A stretch of DNA of 10,893 bases, taken from positions 1 to 10,893 of the forward strand of contig SKRY01000324.1 of assembly GCA_007118235.1 (NCBI GenBank), read 5' to 3'. Under the pieces are notes generated by a model. It had not been told where the DNA came from. It made no database searches and saw nothing but the letters and a program-made list of their open reading frames with translations. The position numbers and the translations under genes were made by a program. The DNA comes from Candidatus Hydrogenedentota bacterium (GTDB taxonomy: Bacteria > Hydrogenedentota > Hydrogenedentia > Hydrogenedentales > SLHB01). Positions 1 to 6,320 of the stretch are shown in pieces (the stretch's first letter is position 1; each line of letters opens with the position of its first letter).

Positions 1-596
1 CGGCCCGGCGCCTGGGCGCCCGGGTGGAAGCCTTTGACACGCGGCCCGCCGTCGAGGGAGAAGTCGCCTCGCTGGGAGCGAAGTTCATCAAGGCGGATCT
101 CGGCGAGACCGGCCAGACGGAACAAGGCTACGCCAAGGAATTGACCCCGGAGCAACAAGAGAAGCAACGCCAAGCCATGGCCAAGGTGTGCGCTCACTCC
201 GATGTGGTCATCACCACGGCGCAGCTCTTCGGAAAGAAGGCGCCGCTCATCATCACGGACGCCATTCTGCAGGAGATGAAGCCCGGCGCGGTGGTCGTGG
301 ACCTCGCCGTGGAAACGGGCGGCAACGTGGAAGGCTCCCGCCTTGGTGAGGAGGCCGTCATCCATGGCGTCCGCGTCCTAGGTTATGGGAATTTACCGGG
401 CCGGGTCCCTGTTCACGCCAGTCAGATGTATTCGGCCAACCTGGCCAACCTCATTGGTTCGTATTGGGACGATGAGAACAAGCGCTTTGTGTTGGACCGG
501 GAAGACGAGATCATCCAGGGTTGCCTTGTCACTCACGAAGGCGAACTGGTGAACGAACGCATTCGGCAAGTCCGCGAAGCCGCGGGAACCGGATAA
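1..596 (+). CDS. pntAA: NAD(P) transhydrogenase subunit alpha 1 (NAD-binding domain I), 5'-truncated
   Basis: This is the soluble, cytoplasmic NAD(H)-binding subunit of proton-translocating transhydrogenase, which passes hydride from NADH to NADP+ using the proton gradient. The window opens inside the gene: the frame is open from base 3, and the GTG at 24 is an internal valine, not a start. About 198 C-terminal residues are visible, roughly half of a typical alpha-1 subunit. Family hallmarks seen in order are VEAFDTRPAV, GETGQTEQGYAKELT, SDVVITTAQLFGKKAP, MKPGAVVVDLAVETGGNVEGS and NLPGRVPVHASQMYSANL. The protein ends soon after GCLVTHEGELVNE, so it lacks the membrane helices that are fused on in E. 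coli PntA. Those are supplied by the next gene 12 bases downstream, giving the split alpha arrangement known from Rhodospirillum rubrum and Thermus. Identity is essentially certain; only the N-terminus is missing. Confidence 0.96.
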   Translation, partial: ARRLGARVEAFDTRPAVEGEVASLGAKFIKADLGETGQTEQGYAKELTPEQQEKQRQAMAKVCAHSDVVITTAQLFGKKAPLIITDAILQEMKPGAVVVDLAVETGGNVEGSRLGEEAVIHGVRVLGYGNLPGRVPVHASQMYSANLANLIGSYWDDENKRFVLDREDEIIQGCLVTHEGELVNERIRQVREAAGTG

Positions 597-601
597 GGAG
601 G
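596..601 (+). promoter_or_regulatory. Ribosome binding site of pntAB
   Basis: AGGAGG, a perfect Shine-Dalgarno match, overlaps the last base of the pntAA stop codon. It sits seven bases before the pntAB ATG at 609 and fixes that start. Confidence 0.85.
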
Positions 602-608
602 GCCGTTA

Positions 609-908
609 ATGTCCAGCGAAATACTTCTGCTATTTACCTTTGTTTTGGCGATATTCTTGGGCGTTGAACTGATCTCCAAGGTGCCCTCCCAGTTGCACAC
701 GCCGCTGATGTCCGGGGCCAACGCCATCTCGGGGGTAACCATCGTCGGCGCGCTCGTGGCGGCGGGCAGCTTGGCCGAGGGCACGGTTAGCGTCGTGCTC
801 GGCACGCTCGCCGTTGTGTTCGCCACCATCAATGTGGTTGGCGGGTATCTGGTGACCGACCGGATGCTGGCCATGTTCAAGACAAAGCAGCATGGGGGGG
901 ACAAGTGA
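609..908 (+). CDS. pntAB: NAD(P) transhydrogenase subunit alpha 2 (membrane part of the alpha chain)
   Basis: This small integral membrane subunit forms part of the proton channel (domain II) of transhydrogenase with PntB. It has 99 residues, the usual size for a stand-alone alpha-2 subunit. Three hydrophobic stretches are visible: about residues 5-22, 40-58 and 60-85. Between the first two lies the conserved LHTPLMSGANAISG motif (residues 29-42), with His30 near the membrane channel. The C-terminal tail is short and basic. The start is set by a perfect AGGAGG seven bases upstream. The stop codon shares four bases (GTGA) with the pntB start, so the two membrane subunits are probably translationally coupled. 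A run of seven G (894-900) lies near its end. Assignment rests on the motif, the size and the gene order. Confidence 0.95.
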   Translation: MSSEILLLFTFVLAIFLGVELISKVPSQLHTPLMSGANAISGVTIVGALVAAGSLAEGTVSVVLGTLAVVFATINVVGGYLVTDRMLAMFKTKQHGGDK

Positions 909-2314
909 ATCAGGATACGCTAGTCCAACTTGCCTATATCGCCGCTTCGGTCCTGTTTGTTTATGGACTGAAGATGCTGAGTTCACAGCGCACGGCCAAG
1001 CGGGGCAACCTCGTATCGGCGGCGGGCATGTTAATCGCCGTCATCGCCACGCTAATCGGCCAGGACATGCAATACCAGTGGATCATCCTGGGCATTCTCA
1101 TCGGCGGCGCCATCGGCGCCACCGCGGCGTTGCGCGTGCCCATGACGTCGATGCCCGAATTCGTGGCGCTTTTCAACGGGTTCGGCGGCATGGCGAGCCT
1201 TCTCGTTGGATGGGCCGAATACCAGCGGAACCTGCCGGAGTGGAGCGGGGGCGAACCCTCCTACATCACCGTGGTCGCCATCGCGCTGGCCGCGCTTATC
1301 GGTGGGCTGACCTTCACCGGCAGCCTCATCGCCTACGGCAAACTGAGCGAGACGCTCAACAGCAAGGCCATCCTGTACCGGGGACAGCAGATTGTTAATG
1401 CGGCGATCGTGGCCGTGGCGCTGATCGCCATCATCGTGTTTGCCATCAACGCCGATAACCCAACCACGGCCGCGTCCTACGCGCCGTTCCTGCTCCTTGT
1501 TGGCTTGGCGCTGGTGCTTGGCGTGCTCGCCACGATTCCCATTGGCGGCGCGGATATGCCCGTGGTCATCTCCTTGCTGAACAGCTATTCCGGGCTTGCG
1601 GCCTGCGCCGCCGGCTTCGTCATCATGAACACCATGCTCATCGTGGCGGGGTCTCTCGTGGGGGCCAGCGGCATGATCCTCACGGCCATCATGTGCAAGG
1701 CCATGAACCGTTCTCTGGGCAACGTGCTTTTCAGTGGTTTCGGTGCGGTCTCCACAGCCGGCGGCACGGCGAAACAGGGCGAGGCCAAGCCCATCACCCC
1801 GGAAGACGCCTATTACATCCTTGAGAACGCCCGCAGCGTGGTGTTCGTGCCGGGGTACGGCATGGCCGCGGCTCAGGCGCAACACGTGGTACGCGAACTC
1901 GGCGAGATTCTTGAGGATAACGGCAGCGAGGTAAAGTACGCCGTCCATCCTGTCGCGGGCCGTATGCCGGGGCATATGAACGTCCTTTTGGCCGAGGCCA
2001 ATGTGCCCTACGAACAGCTCGTCGAGATGGATGAGATCAATCCCGCCATGGAATCCGTGGACGTGGCCATCGTCATCGGCGCCAACGACGTGGTGAACCC
2101 CGCCGCGCGGGAAGATCCCTCGAGTTCGATCTACGGCATGCCCATCATCAATGTGGATTATGCCCGCACGGTTTTCGTGCTCAAGCGCTCGTTGGCCTCC
2201 GGCTTCGCCGGCATCGAGAACGACCTGTTCTTCAAGGAGAACACGCGGATGCTGTTCGGAGACGCCAAGTCCAGCGTGCAGGCCGTCATAAACGAGATGA
2301 AAGAAGACGCCTAG
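905..2314 (+). CDS. pntB: NAD(P) transhydrogenase subunit beta
   Basis: The beta subunit carries most of the membrane domain II and the cytoplasmic NADP(H)-binding domain III. It has 469 residues, close to the roughly 460 of E. coli PntB. The first 265 residues are strongly hydrophobic with about eight or nine membrane helices, including MPEFVALFNGFGG (residues 83-95). Domain III begins near residue 300 and shows the NADP-binding features VPGYGMAAAQAQH (315-327), HPVAGRMPGHMNVLLAEA (348-365), GANDVVNPAA (392-401) and KRSLASGFAGIEN (427-439). The start is GTG in a GTGA overlap with the pntAB stop; the only nearby ribosome-binding signal is the G run at 894-900, so initiation probably relies on coupling. 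Residue 91 is Asn where E. coli PntB has His91. The gene is intact and is followed by a terminator. Confidence 0.97.
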   Translation: MNQDTLVQLAYIAASVLFVYGLKMLSSQRTAKRGNLVSAAGMLIAVIATLIGQDMQYQWIILGILIGGAIGATAALRVPMTSMPEFVALFNGFGGMASLLVGWAEYQRNLPEWSGGEPSYITVVAIALAALIGGLTFTGSLIAYGKLSETLNSKAILYRGQQIVNAAIVAVALIAIIVFAINADNPTTAASYAPFLLLVGLALVLGVLATIPIGGADMPVVISLLNSYSGLAACAAGFVIMNTMLIVAGSLVGASGMILTAIMCKAMNRSLGNVLFSGFGAVSTAGGTAKQGEAKPITPEDAYYILENARSVVFVPGYGMAAAQAQHVVRELGEILEDNGSEVKYAVHPVAGRMPGHMNVLLAEANVPYEQLVEMDEINPAMESVDVAIVIGANDVVNPAAREDPSSSIYGMPIINVDYARTVFVLKRSLASGFAGIENDLFFKENTRMLFGDAKSSVQAVINEMKEDA

Positions 2315-2320
2315 AGAAGA

Positions 2321-2355
2321 AGGCGAGGCCCGCCCCTTCACGCGCGGGCGCGCCT
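2321..2355 (+). repeat. GC-rich imperfect hairpin just after pntB
   Basis: AGGCG (2321-2325) pairs with CGCCT (2351-2355). Across a small internal loop, GCCCGC (2328-2333) pairs with GCGGGC (2344-2349). The loop is ten bases. No T-tract follows, so it is not a terminator by itself. It could protect the 3' end of the pnt message from exonucleases. Pairing is read directly; the role is inferred. Confidence 0.45.
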
Positions 2356-2374
2356 CTCTCAATAGCAAGACTGC

Positions 2375-2409
2375 GGCCCCGGTCCAATCTAGGACTGGGG
2401 CCTTCTTTT
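2375..2409 (+). terminator. Intrinsic terminator of the pnt operon
   Basis: GGCCCCGGTCC (2375-2385) pairs over 11 bases with GGACTGGGGCC (2392-2402), with a single G-U wobble. The loop is the six bases AATCTA. TTCTTTT follows directly. This is a textbook Rho-independent terminator. It separates the pnt operon from the ABC transporter operon. Confidence 0.9.
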
Positions 2410-2666
2410 ATCCCGGTTACGTGAAACGGGGAAGGATAACGCTGGCGGGGACGCCACCGCCTTGCAAAACCGGCTTGCCGCTTGGTAACGTTAGTGAGGC
2501 GGCCGTTGTGAGCTTCGAAAGAGCGGCCTTCTTGCCCTTGTTCTGGCAGGCGCCCCCATCCCACCGGGCGATGCAGACCTACCGTGTCCTCCCTTGAGGG
2601 GGCAACTTGCGTTACTCTTGGCGCCGCTAACTGGACACTTCGGTTGGAACCAATAGGAGCACATGC
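2410..2666 (+). other. Intergenic leader of the ABC/Gld operon, no convincing gene
   Basis: About 250 bases lie between the pnt terminator and the ABC ATPase start. I see no convincing sigma-70 promoter, riboswitch or known RNA here. Small pairings exist: TGGCG-GGGA-CGCCA (2443-2456, a GNRA-type loop), GGCCG/CGGCC enclosing 18 bases (2501-2528) followed by a pyrimidine-rich stretch, and CTCCC-TTGA-GGGGG (2589-2602). A GTG-started frame of 58 codons (2421-2597) is open but has no ribosome binding site and no recognisable motif. The promoter of the downstream operon most likely lies here, by position only. Confidence 0.4.
2655..2659 (+). promoter_or_regulatory. Ribosome binding site of the ABC ATPase gene
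   Basis: AGGAG ends seven bases before the ATG at 2667. It supports that start over the ATG at 2663, which is out of frame with the gene. Confidence 0.75.
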
Positions 2667-3626
2667 ATGATCCAAGCCGAGCATCTCACCATGTGTTATG
2701 GCCCCGTGGTGGCCCTGGACGATGTGTCGTTCGACGTGAGGCCCGGGGAGATTGTGGGCCTGCTGGGGCCGAACGGAGCGGGTAAATCGACGGCGCTCAA
2801 GATCCTCACGACCTATCTCCACCCCACCAAGGGCACGGCGAAGGTGGGCGGGTTCGACGTCATTGAGGCCCCACTCCACGTGCGCCAAATCATCGGCTAT
2901 CTGCCCGAGATCCTGCCCTTGTACATGGACATGGAAGTGCGCGAGTACCTCCACTTTGTCGCCCGCGCGCGCGGTCTGCGCGGAAACAAGCTCCGCGAAC
3001 GGATAGACGCAGTGCTGGATGCCTGCGCCCTGCGCCCCGTCTACCGCAAAATTGTCAGGGAATTGTCCAAGGGCTACAAACAACGCACGGGGCTGGCTCA
3101 GGCGCTTATCCATGATCCCGATATCATTCTCCTCGACGAACCCACGTCCGGGCTTGATCCTCACCAGATCCTGGAGGTGCGTCATCTCATCAAGGAATTG
3201 GCCAAGGGCAAGACGGTGATCCTTTCCACCCACATCCTTCAAGAAGTGGAAGCCGCCGCCGACCGTATCGTTATCATCAACCGGGGCCGAATCGTGGGCG
3301 ATGGCTCGCTTGAGGACTTGCGCGAGCGGGCCAAGACCGCCGAACGGGCTCAGGTCACCGTTCAAGCCCCGGCCGAAGAGGCGAAACGGGCATTGGCGAA
3401 CCTCGACAGCGTGACGCGGGTTGAACTCGTGGACAGTCACGACGGCTACAACTCGTTCGTTCTTCACGCGAGGGCTGGCAGTGAACCTTGGCGGGAGGCG
3501 GCGAAACTCGCCCAAGGGCGCAATTGGACCCTGCGTGAATTGAGGGACAAACCGCTGAGTCTGGAAGAGACATTTCTGGCCTTGACGAAACCGGCCGAGC
3601 AACCCGCGGCCGTTCACGTCCAGTAA
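2667..3626 (+). CDS. GldA-like ABC transporter ATP-binding protein
   Basis: This is the cytoplasmic ATPase that powers the membrane permease encoded next. Its 319 residues hold one complete nucleotide-binding domain: Walker A GPNGAGKST (34-42), signature LSKGYKQR (133-140), Walker B IILLDE (153-158), D-loop SGLD (161-164) and switch His189 in LSTHILQEVE. The Q-loop reads GYLPE, with Glu81 in place of the usual Gln; together with LTTYLHPTKG and the LSKGYKQR signature this resembles GldA of the Bacteroidetes gliding ABC system and related ABC-2 exporters. Residues about 225-310 form a C-terminal domain like those of drug/antibiotic ABC-2 ATPases. The permease gene starts 28 bases after the stop, so the two are probably cotranscribed. 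All catalytic motifs are intact. GldA-like is a family-level call; the substrate is unknown and I do not infer gliding. Confidence 0.93.
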   Translation: MIQAEHLTMCYGPVVALDDVSFDVRPGEIVGLLGPNGAGKSTALKILTTYLHPTKGTAKVGGFDVIEAPLHVRQIIGYLPEILPLYMDMEVREYLHFVARARGLRGNKLRERIDAVLDACALRPVYRKIVRELSKGYKQRTGLAQALIHDPDIILLDEPTSGLDPHQILEVRHLIKELAKGKTVILSTHILQEVEAAADRIVIINRGRIVGDGSLEDLRERAKTAERAQVTVQAPAEEAKRALANLDSVTRVELVDSHDGYNSFVLHARAGSEPWREAAKLAQGRNWTLRELRDKPLSLEETFLALTKPAEQPAAVHVQ

Positions 3627-3654
3627 CACAGCAAAGGCAGAGGGTAATCACTTA

Positions 3655-6237
3655 ATGAAGAACGTTTTCACAATATTCCGGCGCGACTTGGCGGCGTTCT
3701 TCAAGTCGCCCATCGGTTATATCTTCATGATCGTGTTCCTCGCTATCAGCGTGGGATTGTACATGGCGACGTTCTTTGCGCATCCCGTCGCCAATATGCG
3801 GGCCTACTTCTCGAATTTGCCCATGCTGTTGTGCGTCTTTATCCCCGCGGTCACGATGCGGGTTTGGGCCGAGGAACGCAAGGAGAACACATGGGAGATG
3901 CTCCTGACGTTTCCCATGCGGGCCACGGAGCTAGTGTTGGGCAAGTTCCTCGCCTGTCTGGCCTTCTTCGTGATCACCTTGTGCGCGACGGTGACCGTCC
4001 CCATCATGCTCACCGTGCTGGGCGAGCCGGATTTCGGCGTGATCCTGAGCGGGTATCTGGGCACTCTGCTGCTTGGCGCGTATTTCCTGGCCATCGGCAT
4101 TTTCTTTTCCGGCTTCTGCAAGGACCAGATCGTCGCCTTCGTGGTCACGTTGCTGGCGTGTTTCCTGATCTTTCTTTTGGGCACGAACTTCGCCGCGGCC
4201 TACATTGACGGGCTCGTTCCCCGCTTGGGGACCTTCCTCGCTCAAGTCGCCGGCATGATTGATCACTACAACGCGTTCACGCGCGGCGTGGTCGAAGTGG
4301 CGGACATTCTCTACTTCGCCGCATGGACCACCCTCTTTCTCTTCTTGAACATTCTCTATATCGAGGGGCGGAACCGGCCCGGCATGCGGACCACCTTCAG
4401 CGCGGCGGTGGGACTGTGCGTATGCATCGGCCTGCTCTTCAATTGGCTGATCGCCGGCCAAAGCATGGGTCGGTTCGATTGGACCGAGGACAAGATCCAC
4501 ACGGTCTCCGAGGCGTCCGCCGAGATGTTGCGCGAACTCGATACGCCGCTTCAGGTGCGGGTCTACATCACCCCGCGCGAGAACATGCCCACCGCCTACG
4601 CCAACCTTGAACGCGACATAACCGATAAGCTGGAGGAACTCCGCGTGGCCAGCGGCGGCATGGTCGAGTACTCAACGGTGCCGCTGATGGCGGGCGAGGG
4701 CTTGGACACCACCCCGCGCGGCCTGGAGGCGGGTGGCGCATCGGAGGCTCTGGACGGCGCCCAAATACTGGACGAGGAGGAGTTAGATGATGAAGCGTCC
4801 CTGCGGGAGCGGATGTACGAACGCGGCGTGCGGCCGTTCGGCGTGCAGACCATTGACGAAGATCAAGTCTCCACGCGGATGATCTACTCCAGCATTGGTA
4901 TCGCTTACCGCGATCGCGAAGAGGAGTTCATCCCACAAATCGTGCCTCAAAACCTTCCCGATCTCGAATACCGTATCGTGAGCACGGCCCACAAACTGGC
5001 CCGGGATGAAATGCCGGTGATCGCCATGGCGGCGCCCGAAGAGGCCGTCCACATCGATGCGCAAACCCGGCAGATCCTCGAACAGATGGGGCAGCAAGTT
5101 CCAGAAACGGAGGACCCCTTCCAATCGCTTCAGCAGGTGTTGGAGTACGAACGCTACCAGGTCGAGCGGGTCGATATCACGGCGCAAAGCCCCTTGCCGG
5201 ACCGCTTCGACACCCTGCTGGTGCTCAACCCCCGCGAGTTAAATGAGCGCCAGCGTTGGGAGATCAACCGGGTGTTGAACGAGGGCATTCCGGTTGTTAT
5301 GGCCGTGCAGAACTACCAATTCGAGTACGAGCCCACCCAGGGCGGCGTGCGGCTGCACAAGCGCGATGAGAATCCGCAGGTCAACGAACTGTTGGCCCAC
5401 TATGGGATTCAGGTGGACCGCGACATCCTAATGGATTCCACCCACTTCCCCCTGAGCATCCACGGCCAGGACCTGATCTCCCAGCTCACGGGCGCGCATC
5501 AGGAGGTGGACGCGCCGTTGCACATCCGGGTTCATTCGTCTTCAATGGATGGCGAGTGGTCGATCACGAACCGGCTATCGAACGTCTTCTACGTTTGGGG
5601 TTCGGCGCTGGACATGGATCCGGATCAACTCAGCGAGCACGGACTCGACGCCCGCGTGTTGATGACCACCAGCCAACGCGCGTGGAAGGTGGCCTCTCCC
5701 ACTCAGATCACCCTGGAGCCGCCCGAAACGGGATTAAACCAATACCCCCTCATGGCCTACGTATCCGGAACCTTTCCCGATGTGTTCGAGGGCGAGGAGC
5801 CTCCCCCTTGGCCTGATTCGCCGCAATCACCGGATGCATCCATGCATGACCATGACCATGGGCACGATCATGGGCACGATCATGGACCGTTCCCCAATCC
5901 AAGCGAGCAAGAAGGCCCGGACGGCAATCCCGCTTCCGAGGGCACGCTGATTCTGCTTGGTTGTTCCGAAATGTTCCGGGACCACTTTCTCGGCGCAGGC
6001 AACAACCTGGACCTTATCTTGAACAGTGTCGACGCGGTCACCCTAGGTGAACAGATCGTTCATGTCCGGGGCGCGCATCCCATTGACCGGACCATTGAGA
6101 CGCCATCCGCGGCTCAGCGCACGTTCTGGCGGTTCATCAACTTTGTGGCCGTGAATACGGCCATTGCGTGCGCCGGCCTGGCCGGCGCCTTGATGCGGCG
6201 CCGCGGGCGTTATGCTTATACGATGAAGTTCCAATAG
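3655..6237 (+). CDS. GldF-GldG fusion: ABC-2 permease joined to a GldG-like periplasmic protein
   Basis: Residues 1-240 form an ABC-2 permease with six hydrophobic segments (about 20-42, 53-68, 97-122, 128-153, 158-182, 216-235), including the RVWAEERKENTWEMLLTFP stretch typical of GldF-like permeases. A seventh helix (about 246-268) starts a GldG-like half: FDWTEDKIHTVSEAS (274-288) matches the usual GldG entry, followed by about 540 residues of periplasmic domain. The region TLILLGCSEMFRDHFL and GNNLDLILNSVDAV (764-795) is also typical. A last helix (about 825-846) and a basic tail (RRRGR) return to the cytoplasm. GldF and GldG are separate proteins in Flavobacterium; here one 860-residue chain covers both. 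Oddities are an acidic insert (about 346-384) and an alternating-His stretch (731-743). AGAGGG lies ten bases before the ATG. Transport substrate unknown. Confidence 0.9.
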   Translation: MKNVFTIFRRDLAAFFKSPIGYIFMIVFLAISVGLYMATFFAHPVANMRAYFSNLPMLLCVFIPAVTMRVWAEERKENTWEMLLTFPMRATELVLGKFLACLAFFVITLCATVTVPIMLTVLGEPDFGVILSGYLGTLLLGAYFLAIGIFFSGFCKDQIVAFVVTLLACFLIFLLGTNFAAAYIDGLVPRLGTFLAQVAGMIDHYNAFTRGVVEVADILYFAAWTTLFLFLNILYIEGRNRPGMRTTFSAAVGLCVCIGLLFNWLIAGQSMGRFDWTEDKIHTVSEASAEMLRELDTPLQVRVYITPRENMPTAYANLERDITDKLEELRVASGGMVEYSTVPLMAGEGLDTTPRGLEAGGASEALDGAQILDEEELDDEASLRERMYERGVRPFGVQTIDEDQVSTRMIYSSIGIAYRDREEEFIPQIVPQNLPDLEYRIVSTAHKLARDEMPVIAMAAPEEAVHIDAQTRQILEQMGQQVPETEDPFQSLQQVLEYERYQVERVDITAQSPLPDRFDTLLVLNPRELNERQRWEINRVLNEGIPVVMAVQNYQFEYEPTQGGVRLHKRDENPQVNELLAHYGIQVDRDILMDSTHFPLSIHGQDLISQLTGAHQEVDAPLHIRVHSSSMDGEWSITNRLSNVFYVWGSALDMDPDQLSEHGLDARVLMTTSQRAWKVASPTQITLEPPETGLNQYPLMAYVSGTFPDVFEGEEPPPWPDSPQSPDASMHDHDHGHDHGHDHGPFPNPSEQEGPDGNPASEGTLILLGCSEMFRDHFLGAGNNLDLILNSVDAVTLGEQIVHVRGAHPIDRTIETPSAAQRTFWRFINFVAVNTAIACAGLAGALMRRRGRYAYTMKFQ
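5845..5883 (+). repeat. Alternating-histidine coding stretch with a 12-base tandem repeat
   Basis: Within the GldF-GldG fusion, codons 731-743 place His at every second position, seven in all, alternating with Asp or Gly. The DNA contains a perfect tandem copy of GGGCACGATCAT (5860-5871 and 5872-5883), which suggests growth by slippage. The stretch lies in a proline-rich, acidic linker on the predicted periplasmic side. His/Asp/Gly runs of this kind are known metal-binding loops in zinc and nickel proteins; metal binding here is inferred. Confidence 0.9.
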
Positions 6238-6320
6238 AAGAGTCTCGGGCATTGCAGTCCCCTATTGCCAGTTTGTACGACGATTCAACGGCCCAGAGGG
6301 CTCGTGGAGAATAACGCGCT

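Noticed and set aside
24..26. GTG at 24 as the start of the first gene
   Set aside because: The frame is open upstream to base 3 and encodes ARRLGARVEAFDTRP, the normal interior of PntAA, so the gene begins outside the window.
1052..2368. Long minus-strand open frame of 438 codons opposite pntB
   Set aside because: Its translation is His/Gly/Arg/Asp-rich with no family motif, a usual shadow of a GC-rich gene. The plus strand is unmistakably PntB.
2421..2597. GTG-started 58-codon open frame in the leader
   Set aside because: No Shine-Dalgarno sequence, a GTG start directly after the terminator T-tract region, and a Pro/Gly/Ala composition with no recognisable domain. Kept only as a note in the leader entry.
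2286..3629. Minus-strand open frame of 447 codons opposite the ABC ATPase and the leader
   Set aside because: It runs through the terminator, the leader and the ATPase, shows no domain motifs, and is antisense to a gene with all ABC motifs intact.
5842..5889. His-rich stretch as a separate small gene starting at the ATG at 5842
   Set aside because: That ATG is in frame inside the 860-codon fusion gene, with GldG-like sequence continuing on both sides and no ribosome binding site.
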